Positions 24,307 to 30,903 of a stretch of 30,903 nucleotides of DNA are shown here, in pieces; positions within the stretch are counted from its first letter, which is position 1; the number at the start of each line of letters is the position of its first letter. A program made the position numbers and the translations under genes. This DNA is from a virus. Under the pieces are notes generated by a model that saw only the letters and a list, made by a program, of their open reading frames with translations, made no database searches and was not told the DNA's origin. The DNA is taken from IMG/VR virus record IMGVR_UViG_3300035661_000243, positions 1 to 30,903 of that record, one strand, 5' to 3'.

Positions 24307-26139
24307 ATGAATAATAACTATTTATTAGTTCTTGAACGTTCTGAAGGTAATTTAGTTGCTAACACAAGTAATTCTGGTAAGTATTGCTTGGAAGGAGTAT
24401 TTACTGAATTTGGAGTAAAAAATAAAAACAACAGGATTTATGACAAATCAGAAATGATGCCTCATATAAAAGAACTCCAAGAAAAAATAAAAGGTAACAA
24501 ACTTTTAGGAGAGCTTGACCATCCAAAGTCTTTTGATATTTCTCTTAAAAATGCTTCACATATTATCGAAGAATTAAGATATGATGAAGCTACTAATAAA
24601 GTTTACGGAAAAATTAGATTATTAAACACCGATGCAGGTAAACAAGCAATGGCATTAGTGGATGCTGGTGTACCTTTGCATATTTCAAGTCGTGCTGCTG
24701 GTGTTGTAAGTTCAGATAATCATGTACAAATCAAGAAAGTTTTTACTTATGATTTGGTTGCGGACCCAGGTTTTGCAAATGCTGAATTAAATAGAGTTAA
24801 TGAAAACTTTGGTTTATCAAATGATGATTTGATACAAATTTATGAATTACCTTATTTAGAAGAAAATCAACAAAACGAAAATAAAATAAACAAAGGAACT
24901 AATATGGATGACGTTAAATTTATCACCTTAGAAGATTTCAACGAGTATACCAAATATACTAAAAATGAAATTGCTAAGTTGAACGAAATGTTATCTTCAT
25001 TGAATGAAAACAAAGGAACTCAGTTAAATGAAGGTATTATAAGATATTCCGAAGCAACAGCAGATCGTGTAAATGCTTTAACAGGATATGTTAAACATTT
25101 AGCTGAAACTGTTGATAATCTTATTTCACATAATGATTATATAATCGAAGGTCTTGAAAATGTAAAAAACTATGCAACTTATGCTGTAGAAAATGTAGAA
25201 AATGGTATTAACTATACCGAAAAAATTGCTGAGTCGACAGATAAACTTATTGAGTATGTGAAATTGGTAGCAGAATCAGCGGATAAAGGAATTGAATATA
25301 GCAAGATTATTGCAGAAAAAACTGATCAAGTTATTGAATTTAGTAAATATGTTGCTAATGAATCAAACAACCGTTGGGCTTATCAAACCTATATCAATGA
25401 AAACGTTGATAATATTATTTCTCATAATGACTATATAATTGAAGGACTTTCTTCGGCTGTATCTTATACGGAATATATGAAAGAAAACACTCAAAACTTG
25501 ATTAATTATGTAGACCACGTTATTAATGAAATGAATGAAGGTTTAGAATCACATATACCTTCTACTAAAACTGTTAATGAAAAAGTTGTTCCTATAGTAG
25601 AAAGTGTAGATGACTACAAAGCTAGTATTACTTCTAAACTTGATCTTATTCTTGAAAAAGCAAAAACAGAACCAAGTCCTGTTAAATTACCTTTCATGAA
25701 TTTTATGTCAGCAAGTAAAAAAGCAGAATTTGCTGCTTTAGATGAAAAAGAACAAAAAAGAATTATAACAATTTTTGAAAACAGTAAATTCTATGGAACC
25801 GCTGATGTTGAAGCTATTTATGAAAATGCTACACGTAAAGCACCTGTTGCATTGAATTGGTTAACTGATATGCCAGCTCAGTATCTTGAAAGTTGGTCAA
25901 ACTTAAATGAATCGCAAAAAAATCAAATTATTTTACAAGCATCTATTAGATCATTAGATACTGCTTATAAAATTGAAAACTTCTGGTCGACACGTGACTT
26001 ACGTCCTTCTAAAGTAGAAGTTGTTAATGAGTCTGAATTGAGAGCTGGTTTGAATTTAAACGAAACTCACTCATATGAAACTCCAAATGCATATATGGAA
26101 GCTGTTCAAGAAGGTTTGAAACGCAGATTTAATCGTTAA
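24307..26139 (+). CDS. 21: Prohead protease gp21 fused to scaffold core protein gp22
   Basis: Residues 1 to about 180 match T4 gp21: L-E-G-V-F-T-E-F-G-V-K-N-K-N-N-R-I-Y, G-E-L-D-H-P with the catalytic His at 72, I-S-S-R-A-A-G at 126-132 with the catalytic Ser, and L-V-A-D-P-G-F. Residues from about 200 to 610 are a long helical, heptad-rich region with no T4 gp21 counterpart. They match a scaffold core (gp22) in composition and position, and no separate gene 22 exists between 21 and 23. The junction has three L-N-E sites (225-227, 232-234, 240-242), candidate self-cleavage points. A Met at 200 may start a separate scaffold product. Confidence 0.85.
   Translation: MNNNYLLVLERSEGNLVANTSNSGKYCLEGVFTEFGVKNKNNRIYDKSEMMPHIKELQEKIKGNKLLGELDHPKSFDISLKNASHIIEELRYDEATNKVYGKIRLLNTDAGKQAMALVDAGVPLHISSRAAGVVSSDNHVQIKKVFTYDLVADPGFANAELNRVNENFGLSNDDLIQIYELPYLEENQQNENKINKGTNMDDVKFITLEDFNEYTKYTKNEIAKLNEMLSSLNENKGTQLNEGIIRYSEATADRVNALTGYVKHLAETVDNLISHNDYIIEGLENVKNYATYAVENVENGINYTEKIAESTDKLIEYVKLVAESADKGIEYSKIIAEKTDQVIEFSKYVANESNNRWAYQTYINENVDNIISHNDYIIEGLSSAVSYTEYMKENTQNLINYVDHVINEMNEGLESHIPSTKTVNEKVVPIVESVDDYKASITSKLDLILEKAKTEPSPVKLPFMNFMSASKKAEFAALDEKEQKRIITIFENSKFYGTADVEAIYENATRKAPVALNWLTDMPAQYLESWSNLNESQKNQIILQASIRSLDTAYKIENFWSTRDLRPSKVEVVNESELRAGLNLNETHSYETPNAYMEAVQEGLKRRFNR
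24904..26139 (+). CDS. 22: Possible nested scaffold (gp22-like) from an internal in-frame start
   Basis: The ATG at 24904 (residue 200 of the protease-scaffold ORF) follows AAAGGA at a spacing of 6 nt, in an A-rich context. Most gene starts here lack any such purine box. The product would be 411 residues of helical scaffold. Lambda C/Nu3 and herpesvirus UL26/UL26.5 make scaffolds in this nested way. The evidence is positional; the start has not been demonstrated. Confidence 0.45.
   Translation: MDDVKFITLEDFNEYTKYTKNEIAKLNEMLSSLNENKGTQLNEGIIRYSEATADRVNALTGYVKHLAETVDNLISHNDYIIEGLENVKNYATYAVENVENGINYTEKIAESTDKLIEYVKLVAESADKGIEYSKIIAEKTDQVIEFSKYVANESNNRWAYQTYINENVDNIISHNDYIIEGLSSAVSYTEYMKENTQNLINYVDHVINEMNEGLESHIPSTKTVNEKVVPIVESVDDYKASITSKLDLILEKAKTEPSPVKLPFMNFMSASKKAEFAALDEKEQKRIITIFENSKFYGTADVEAIYENATRKAPVALNWLTDMPAQYLESWSNLNESQKNQIILQASIRSLDTAYKIENFWSTRDLRPSKVEVVNESELRAGLNLNETHSYETPNAYMEAVQEGLKRRFNR
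25111..25155 (+). repeat. First copy of a 45-bp scaffold repeat
   Basis: Encodes V-D-N-L-I-S-H-N-D-Y-I-I-E-G-L (residues 269-283). The second copy is at 25405-25449, 98 residues later, which is exactly 14 heptads. The 14-residue pattern between them (Y-x-K-x-x-A-E-x-x-D-x-x-I-E) indicates internal duplication of coiled-coil units. Confidence 0.8.
25405..25449 (+). repeat. Second copy of the 45-bp scaffold repeat
   Basis: Encodes V-D-N-I-I-S-H-N-D-Y-I-I-E-G-L (residues 367-381). It differs from the first copy by one residue (Leu to Ile) and several mostly synonymous base changes, so the duplication is old and kept at protein level. Confidence 0.8.
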
Positions 26140-26156
26140 TAAAATAATAAAAACTT

Positions 26157-26192
26157 AAATAAAGTTAGGCCTTAATAAGTCTGACTTTATTT
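26157..26192 (+). terminator. Intrinsic terminator-like hairpin after the protease-scaffold gene
   Basis: AAATAAAGTTAGGC (26157-26170) pairs with GTCTGACTTTATTT (26179-26192) over 14 bp, including two G-U pairs, with an 8-nt loop. The right arm ends in a short T-rich run. It separates gp21-22 from the next gene. Confidence 0.7.
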
Positions 26193-26212
26193 ACTAAATA
26201 AAAGATTTAAAC

Positions 26213-27184
26213 ATGAAAAATATTATAACATTTGATGAATTTGTTAATGAAAGCCTTCTTTTAGAGTCTTTTAAAAGTCAAATACTTGCAGATTTTAAAT
26301 CTAATTTTATAGGGGGTAGCAAAGGAAATTTTGCAACTAAATTACCTAAAGGAATTCTTTGGGACCAAATACCTGATTCCGAGATTATACCAAAAGAAGA
26401 CGAACGTTTTAATAAAAAATTAGCCAAAGACACCGATTATGTTATTTTTTGGTATAATTCAAAACAACAAACTGTTAAATGGAATCAAACCACTTATACA
26501 AAATGGGGAGTAAAACGAGATAATAATATTTATTTAAGAGCAAATAGTTTGTTAATTACAAAAGGTATGAATTTTCTTTATGGAGGTTATTATGATATTC
26601 TTGACTCTCGTGTTGCTACTAATAAGTATGAAAAACCATTAGAAGGAGCACTAGCAGTTTCTAGACTATTTGATGATATTGAATGTGCTGCATTTGCTAT
26701 TAAATGGTCGACTTTGGAACAGTATTCTTCTTCTAGTTTAAGAACAGATAGAGCAATAGCTCAAAAAGGTGCTATAGCTCTTATGAAAGAAACAGATATT
26801 CTTTATGCAAATCAACGTAGATATGATGATGCAATTAAAGCAAGCAAACTAAATAAAGGTTCTAAACCAATTGCAGAAAAAGTTGAGTCAGTTATCTCTA
26901 AAATACGAAAAGAAATTGAAGAAGCGTCTAAAATACCATTTAATGACTTAGTAACATTTTCTACAGGAAAATTTGGTAAAGAAGGTGAAATGGAATCGGC
27001 TTATTTAAACAAAATTGATTATAGTAAACTTGAAGCTTTAACAAGAAAATATAATGATATTGTAAGTGCATTTAACTATTGGTATAATGAATACAAATCA
27101 TACATACGAAATAATTCTGATTCTTATAAAACATGGGCTGATACAGCCGAAGAAAGGTTAAATGCTTTATTAGCAAATGCTTAA
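26213..27184 (+). CDS. Putative internal head protein with capsid-targeting-like N-terminus
   Basis: This 323-residue protein begins M-K-N-I-I-T-F-D-E-F-V-N-E-S, with a predicted gp21 cut after V-N-E (residue 13). A second Glu site follows in L-L-L-E-S. The body is mixed alpha/beta with the block V-I-F-W-Y-N-S-K-Q-Q-T-V-K-W and no motif I can assign. It lies between the scaffold and capsid genes after a terminator-like hairpin, so it needs a promoter or read-through; no late motif is obvious in the 20 nt before it. An injected enzyme, like T4 Alt, is conceivable but unsupported. Confidence 0.68.
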   Translation: MKNIITFDEFVNESLLLESFKSQILADFKSNFIGGSKGNFATKLPKGILWDQIPDSEIIPKEDERFNKKLAKDTDYVIFWYNSKQQTVKWNQTTYTKWGVKRDNNIYLRANSLLITKGMNFLYGGYYDILDSRVATNKYEKPLEGALAVSRLFDDIECAAFAIKWSTLEQYSSSSLRTDRAIAQKGAIALMKETDILYANQRRYDDAIKASKLNKGSKPIAEKVESVISKIRKEIEEASKIPFNDLVTFSTGKFGKEGEMESAYLNKIDYSKLEALTRKYNDIVSAFNYWYNEYKSYIRNNSDSYKTWADTAEERLNALLANA

Positions 27185-27188
27185 TACT

Positions 27189-27410
27189 ATGAAAAACCTA
27201 CAAAAATTTAATGAGTTCATTAAAGAACAAATACCATTAAATGAAGGATTTGTTGATGTTAAAATAGCAATCCAAGATAATATAAAAACATTCCTTAATG
27301 ATATTGTTATAGCAAAATCTAAAGGTTATGTTAAGAATGAAAAAGATGCAGCAATGCTTTTGTTTGATATTTTAGAGGATATGTATAAAATTCCAAATAA
27401 AAATAGATAA
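27189..27410 (+). CDS. Small putative head protein with capsid-targeting-like N-terminus
   Basis: The ATG at 27189, 4 nt after the preceding stop, is preferred to an overlapping ATG at 27177, because it gives M-K-N-L-Q-K-F-N-E-F-I-K-E-Q, the same N-terminal pattern as its neighbours. The 73-residue product is mainly helical (A-A-M-L-L-F-D-I-L-E-D-M-Y). A second L-N-E site follows at P-L-N-E-G. It is probably co-transcribed with the 26213 gene. Function unknown. Confidence 0.65.
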   Translation: MKNLQKFNEFIKEQIPLNEGFVDVKIAIQDNIKTFLNDIVIAKSKGYVKNEKDAAMLLFDILEDMYKIPNKNR

Positions 27411-27456
27411 AATATCAAAAAATTACAAAAAAGTGAACTTTTCTAAAAAACAAAGT

Positions 27457-27468
27457 GATATATACTTT
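27457..27468 (+). promoter_or_regulatory. Variant late promoter for the major capsid gene
   Basis: AGTGATATATACTTT shares AGTGATATATA with the portal promoter but has CTTT where others have AATAAA. It leaves a leader of about 65-75 nt before the gp23 ATG, longer than for the other late genes here. Confidence 0.5.
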
Positions 27469-27540
27469 AACTAATAATAATTTGCTAACAGAACAAAAGC
27501 AAAAAAGTTTAAAATAAACAAAAAAAAATAAAAAAATAAT

Positions 27541-29166
27541 ATGTATTTAATTAACGAATCTGAAGTCGTTGGAAAATGGGCACCTATTATTGAATCTAAC
27601 ACTGGAATCTCTGAAAGAGAAAAAGTAAATTGGATGTCAAAATATTGCCACTACCACGAACTTTACGAAAACAACGCTTATGCTCAGTTAGGTTCGGTTA
27701 ACGGTATGGGAGCAACTCGTTTCCCAGGAGACCCAGGTCTTCAAAACCAATTCGCTGGTGCAGATAAAGGTTCAGGTGACAAAGCTCATACTTTGCTTCC
27801 TTTGGCAATGCAAGTTGCTGCTCAAACTGTAGGTCTTGACTTGCTTCCTGTTGTTCCAATGCCCGGTCCAATGGGTGTATTAACTTATTTAGATTTCGTA
27901 TACGCTGGTGGACAAACTAATGGAACAGGTGCAAATCTTCCATTGTTAATCAAAGTTAACTATGGTTCAACTGCGATTCCTGCTTTCGTAGCCGGTGCAA
28001 CTTCTACACCTATCAATGGCGTAACTCTTGCTTATGTTGGAGCTTCTCGTCTTGATGGTTATCCTATCTTCCACGTACAAGGAACTCTTACAGCAGGTAC
28101 TCTTCTTGCAGTTGTTACAAGTGCAATCGGAACTACTGGTATTGGTGGTGTAACTGGTCCAACATCTGGTTTAACTATTGAATTAGTAAAAGCTCTTGAA
28201 GATCACATTACAGGTTTCTCTGGTTCTTCTCTTGCTAACCAAGATTATACCAATGCTGTTAATGATCCTTATAGCCGTGCTCAAGGTGAATCTACTCAAG
28301 ATAATGTAATGAACTTGACTTTATTCAACAAGTCAGTTGAAGCTAAAACTTTCCAAGTTGCAGCTGCCGTTACTCGTGAACAAGTTCAAGATTTGAAACA
28401 ATTTGGTATTGATGCAGTTTCTCAAGTAGAATCTGTTCTTATTAATGAAGTAACTCAATCATTGAACAAAAATATCCTTGGATATTTGTTCCGTCTTGGT
28501 GAAACTAATCACGAAGCAATAATGCGTACTCAAGGTACTAACTTCTTCGTAAATATCGGTGCTACTGGTGCTACAGTATCAGCTTCTGCTACTGCTAATT
28601 CTACTACTGCATTTGGAGCTTATATAAACTCAGCATTATTGAAAGCTGCTTGGATGAATCCAACTGAAGTTGTTAACTCAGCATCTGAAAATCTTCATAG
28701 TCGTCAACGTAAAATCTTGTCTAAAATCTTAGCTATTGCTAACTTAATCGCTATCCGTGGCCGTAGAGGTCCAGCTACTTTCGTAGTAACTAACGGACAA
28801 GTTTGTTCAGCATTGCAAGATGTTGCAGGTTTCATCGCTGCTCCTATGGCAAACACAATTAATCAAATGAGTGGATCACTTTATCCAGTTGGTACTCTTG
28901 CAGGTCTTGCGATCTATAATGACCCTAACATGGCTTGGAATGATACTCGTTTCTTAGTTGGACGTAAAGGTGATGGAAATTCTCCAGGTTTGGTATTTAT
29001 GCCTTACTTAATGGCTGAATCAGTTCAAACTATCGCTGAAGGTACTATGGCACCTAAAGTAGCTGTAAAATCTCGCTATGCGTTGGTTGAAGCAGGTTTC
29101 CACCCAGAAACTATGTATCTTACATCAGGTGTATTCATGAATGCCGCTTTCAATGGTTTAGTGTAA
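27541..29166 (+). CDS. 23: Major capsid protein gp23
   Basis: The 541-residue product fits T4 gp23 (521). The N-terminus (V-V-G-K-W-A-P-I-I-E) matches T4 gp23 L-L-N-K-W-K-P-L-L-E. Later blocks include L-L-P-V-V-P-M-P-G-P-M-G-V-L-T-Y, Q-V-E-S-V-L-I-N-E-V-T-Q-S-L-N and the C-terminal R-Y-A-L-V-E-A-G-F-H-P-E. A predicted gp21 cleavage site is L-Y-E at 41-43, which would give a shorter propeptide than T4 (65). C-ending codons (TTC, AAC, ATC, TAC) are far more frequent than in neighbouring genes, consistent with very high expression. A strong terminator follows. Confidence 0.93.
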   Translation: MYLINESEVVGKWAPIIESNTGISEREKVNWMSKYCHYHELYENNAYAQLGSVNGMGATRFPGDPGLQNQFAGADKGSGDKAHTLLPLAMQVAAQTVGLDLLPVVPMPGPMGVLTYLDFVYAGGQTNGTGANLPLLIKVNYGSTAIPAFVAGATSTPINGVTLAYVGASRLDGYPIFHVQGTLTAGTLLAVVTSAIGTTGIGGVTGPTSGLTIELVKALEDHITGFSGSSLANQDYTNAVNDPYSRAQGESTQDNVMNLTLFNKSVEAKTFQVAAAVTREQVQDLKQFGIDAVSQVESVLINEVTQSLNKNILGYLFRLGETNHEAIMRTQGTNFFVNIGATGATVSASATANSTTAFGAYINSALLKAAWMNPTEVVNSASENLHSRQRKILSKILAIANLIAIRGRRGPATFVVTNGQVCSALQDVAGFIAAPMANTINQMSGSLYPVGTLAGLAIYNDPNMAWNDTRFLVGRKGDGNSPGLVFMPYLMAESVQTIAEGTMAPKVAVKSRYALVEAGFHPETMYLTSGVFMNAAFNGLV

Positions 29167-29186
29167 CCATTTAGATAAACTTTATT

Positions 29187-29224
29187 AAAAATAGCTACTT
29201 ATTTATTTAAGTAGCTATTTTTTT
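29187..29224 (+). terminator. Strong intrinsic terminator after gp23
   Basis: AAAAATAGCTACTTA (29187-29201) pairs perfectly with TAAGTAGCTATTTTT (29208-29222), a 15-bp stem with a 6-nt loop that runs into a T tract. Confidence 0.9.
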
Positions 29225-29255
29225 GTTTAAAAATCTAAAACTTTTATTAAATTTT

Positions 29256-29269
29256 GATATAAATAAAAA
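29256..29269 (+). promoter_or_regulatory. Late promoter-like element before the decayed endonuclease
   Basis: GATATAAATAAAAA contains an exact TATAAATA (29258-29265) and lies 16 nt before the ATG at 29286. This is the same placement as before the four intein-associated endonuclease genes. Confidence 0.55.
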
Positions 29270-29285
29270 CAATATATTAAACTTT

Positions 29286-29883
29286 ATGAGCCAAGATACT
29301 TTCAAATTGAATGATATTATTAATAGACTAATAGCCTCTCCAAAATCTACTTTATCAATATATAAACACAACAAAGAATATATTGATAATATGTTTGTAG
29401 GAGCGTCTTGTTATAGTGAAAAAATTGTGGTTAATAAAAGAAAAATTAGATCAAATACCTTTATGTAGTTGTGGCAAACCTAAAAAATTCAATAGTTTTT
29501 CAAAAGGTTATTTGAAAACATGTAATTCTAAAATTTGTGTAGATAGAAATAGAACTGAATCATATGTTAAATCTAACATGGAACGATATGGTATAAAAAA
29601 TACAAGTGTACTACAATCAACTAAAGATAAAATACAAAAAACTAATCTATTAAAATACGGGAGTACTTGTTCTTTACAAAACAAAGAAGTACAAATGAAA
29701 ATAAAAAAACCATGTTAAATAAATATGGGGTAGAAAGTCCACTACAATCTAAATTAATACAAGATAAAAGAGCTAAAACATTTTTAAAAAACAATGGTAC
29801 TTCAAGTTATTTGTATTCAATTAAATGGTTATAGAAGAATATATGATGCAGGATCAGATGTTTTTATTAAGTACTATAAATAG
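29286..29883 (+). pseudogene. Decayed homing-endonuclease-like gene after gp23
   Basis: Fragments in alternating frames read as one degraded protein. The first runs from the ATG at 29286. The second (about 29416-29718) has C-S-C-G-K-P-K-K-F ... C-N-S-K-I-C and repeats of M-E-R-Y-G-I-K-N-T-S / L-L-K-Y-G-S-T-C-S. The third (from 29712) has L-N-K-Y-G-V-E-S-P-L-Q-S-K and stops at 29832. The fourth (to 29883) has N-G-Y-R-R-I-Y-D-A-G. K-Y-G repeat modules of this kind are DNA-binding parts of phage homing endonucleases. At least three frameshifts are needed, and no catalytic domain remains. It occupies an intergenic site between gp23 and the next late gene. Confidence 0.72.
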
Positions 29884-29899
29884 TGTCAAAAAATTCTAT

Positions 29900-29913
29900 G
29901 ATATATAAATAAA
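29900..29913 (+). promoter_or_regulatory. T4-type late promoter
   Basis: GATATATAAATAAA, 18 nt before the ATG at 29932. Confidence 0.78.
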
Positions 29914-29931
29914 CAATAAATTAGTTAAGTT

Positions 29932-30450
29932 ATGTTTGCAAAACCCTCACTTATAATTGGCCTACAAATGGATATAAGCCAATTTTCTAAACTTTGTAGT
30001 CAATATCAATACAAACCTACGACAGATGAAATGAAAGAACTTATTAATTATTTGATGCTTACACAGTATTCGGCGTCAGGTATTATGACTGAATCTATAA
30101 GTAACTCTACTATGAATTATTTGTTAGAAAGTTTTGAAGAAAATTATGAAGCATTAAATGAACGAGGAAGTAGTGGATCAGTTCCAATTGGAGACTTGGA
30201 TGCATCATCTGTATTTAATGCCGGAGCTTCTGTTATTAAAAAAACAACCAAAGCTACAGGTGGTGCTTTTAAATATTTAATGTATCTTTTTACTAGAGGA
30301 AAAGCAAAAGCTGCATTACAACATATTTACGATATGCATAAAAAAGAATTAGAAATGTTTTTAGATATAGCAGATAAAAAAGCACAAATTGCTAAATTAG
30401 AAGGAACTGAATTACCTGGATTGTCAAATTTAATACCAACTTGGAGATAA
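29932..30450 (+). CDS. Unknown late protein, 172 residues
   Basis: The protein is mainly helical, with a short Gly/Ser/Ala-rich linker (G-S-S-G-S-V-P-I-G-D) and a hydrophobic helix around Y-L-M-Y-L-F-T-R-G. A basic/acidic helix (H-K-K-E-L-E-M-F-L-D-I-A-D-K-K) follows near the C-terminus. It has no clear signal peptide and no catalytic motif. It has its own late promoter and follows the capsid gene, so a virion or assembly role is likely. No homologue recognised. Confidence 0.65.
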   Translation: MFAKPSLIIGLQMDISQFSKLCSQYQYKPTTDEMKELINYLMLTQYSASGIMTESISNSTMNYLLESFEENYEALNERGSSGSVPIGDLDASSVFNAGASVIKKTTKATGGAFKYLMYLFTRGKAKAALQHIYDMHKKELEMFLDIADKKAQIAKLEGTELPGLSNLIPTWR

Positions 30451-30466
30451 AAAATCAAATAAAAAT

Positions 30467-30903
30467 ATGAAAGAACAATTAAGTAATTTTTTAATAAAAG
30501 AATATGACCGAATTTTATTTGAGTCTTATGAACTTTCTGAACAAAAAGAATTAGAAATAATCCAAGAATTATTATGTGAAGGAGTACTTTTTGAATCGGA
30601 AGATAGCTTAGATGATAAAATAGCTAGTTTAATATCTAAAAAACAAAAAAATCCTGGAAGAAATCCTGCTATTGCAAAAAAGAATAAATCAATAGATAAT
30701 GCATTATATGTATTAAGAAAAAAGAAAAAAGCATTATCACATAAAGATGAAGAACCTAAAGGAACTACTGGTCCTAATAAAGATGAAGAACCTAAAGGAA
30801 CTACTGGTCCTAATAAAGATGAAGAACCTAAAGGAACTACTGGTCCTAATAAAGATGAAGAACCTAAAGGAACTACTGGTCCTAATAAAGATGAAGAACC
30901 TAA
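30467..30903 (+). CDS. Repeat-containing late protein, 3'-truncated by window edge
   Basis: The ATG at 30467 opens a frame that runs to the right edge without a stop. The N-terminus (M-K-E-Q-L-S-N-F-L-I-K-E-Y) has a capsid-targeting-like pattern with a possible cut after I-K-E. Residues 1-90 are helical, with more (L/F)-x-E sites (L-L-C-E-G, L-F-E-S). A basic segment (L-R-K-K-K-K-A-L) leads into identical 12-residue repeats K-D-E-E-P-K-G-T-T-G-P-N. The total length and repeat number are not visible. It follows the 29932 gene by 16 nt and is probably co-transcribed with it. Confidence 0.7.
   Translation, partial: MKEQLSNFLIKEYDRILFESYELSEQKELEIIQELLCEGVLFESEDSLDDKIASLISKKQKNPGRNPAIAKKNKSIDNALYVLRKKKKALSHKDEEPKGTTGPNKDEEPKGTTGPNKDEEPKGTTGPNKDEEPKGTTGPNKDEEP
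30743..30903 (+). repeat. 36-bp perfect tandem repeat, at least 4 full copies
   Basis: Units at 30743-30778, 30779-30814, 30815-30850 and 30851-30886 are identical, and a fifth is cut at 30903 by the edge. Each unit encodes K-D-E-E-P-K-G-T-T-G-P-N in frame. Identity even at silent positions points to recent expansion by slippage or recombination. Copy number may be mis-assembled if short reads were used. Confidence 0.95.

Noticed and set aside
26213-27184. ADP-ribosyltransferase (Alt-like) assignment
   Set aside because: A packaged enzyme would fit the N-terminus, and F-S-T-G ... E-M-E is suggestive, but the ordered R / S-T-S / E-x-E set is not convincing.
29286-29883. Programmed frameshifting to make a full endonuclease
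   Set aside because: Several alternating frame changes would be needed without visible slippery sites or structures, and no catalytic domain follows. Decay is simpler.
30743-30903. CRISPR array
   Set aside because: The 36-bp units are directly adjacent with no spacers and encode an in-frame peptide repeat.

Overview
The window is about 31 kb of a very AT-rich genome. It comes from a T4-like (Straboviridae-type or more distant) myovirus. Nearly every gene is on the + strand and tightly packed. Recognisable T4 homologues are the sliding clamp gp45, DNA polymerase gp43, recombinase UvsX, helicase gp41, the gp47/gp46 nuclease pair, sheath stabiliser gp15, late sigma factor gp55, head-completion nuclease gp4, portal gp20, prohead protease/scaffold gp21-gp22 and major capsid protein gp23. 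Most starts follow A-rich sequence rather than a clear Shine-Dalgarno. This fits a Bacteroidota-like host, but that is inference.

Layout. 1-814: 3' part of a TnpB-like RuvC nuclease gene. 925-15986: replication and recombination genes (45, 43, uvsX, an unknown, 41, an unknown, 47, 46). 16015-30903: late virion genes, with a decayed endonuclease gene after the capsid gene and a tandem-repeat gene running off the right edge.

The main system is in 1673-15986. Four essential genes (43, uvsX, 41, 46) are each broken in two at a split intein. In each case a free-standing endonuclease gene of the Vsr-like EDxHD family lies between the halves. The protein halves must be rejoined by trans-splicing. 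Each break falls in a catalytic motif: polymerase motif C (GDTD/S) or the Walker A loop (uvsX, 41, 46). The polymerase intein is split at the usual place (121 + 45 residues). The other three are split atypically, with N-inteins of only 26-32 residues. All four endonuclease genes have a T4-type late promoter (GATATATAAATAAA-like) just upstream. In two cases an inverted repeat flanks that promoter and its 3' arm covers or abuts the start codon. This resembles the arrangement that limits I-TevI expression to late infection. The basic gene-fracture arrangement is known from metagenomic work. Four cases side by side, three of them atypically split, with late promoters and sequestering hairpins, is the part worth following up.

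In the late region the same promoter motif precedes many genes, and the gp55 homologue that should read it is encoded among them. Several otherwise unknown proteins begin with a short module like the T4 capsid-targeting sequence (for example FDEFVNE), ending in a predicted gp21 cleavage site. They are probably internal head proteins. The protease and scaffold are fused in one gene that has a plausible internal start for a scaffold-only product.
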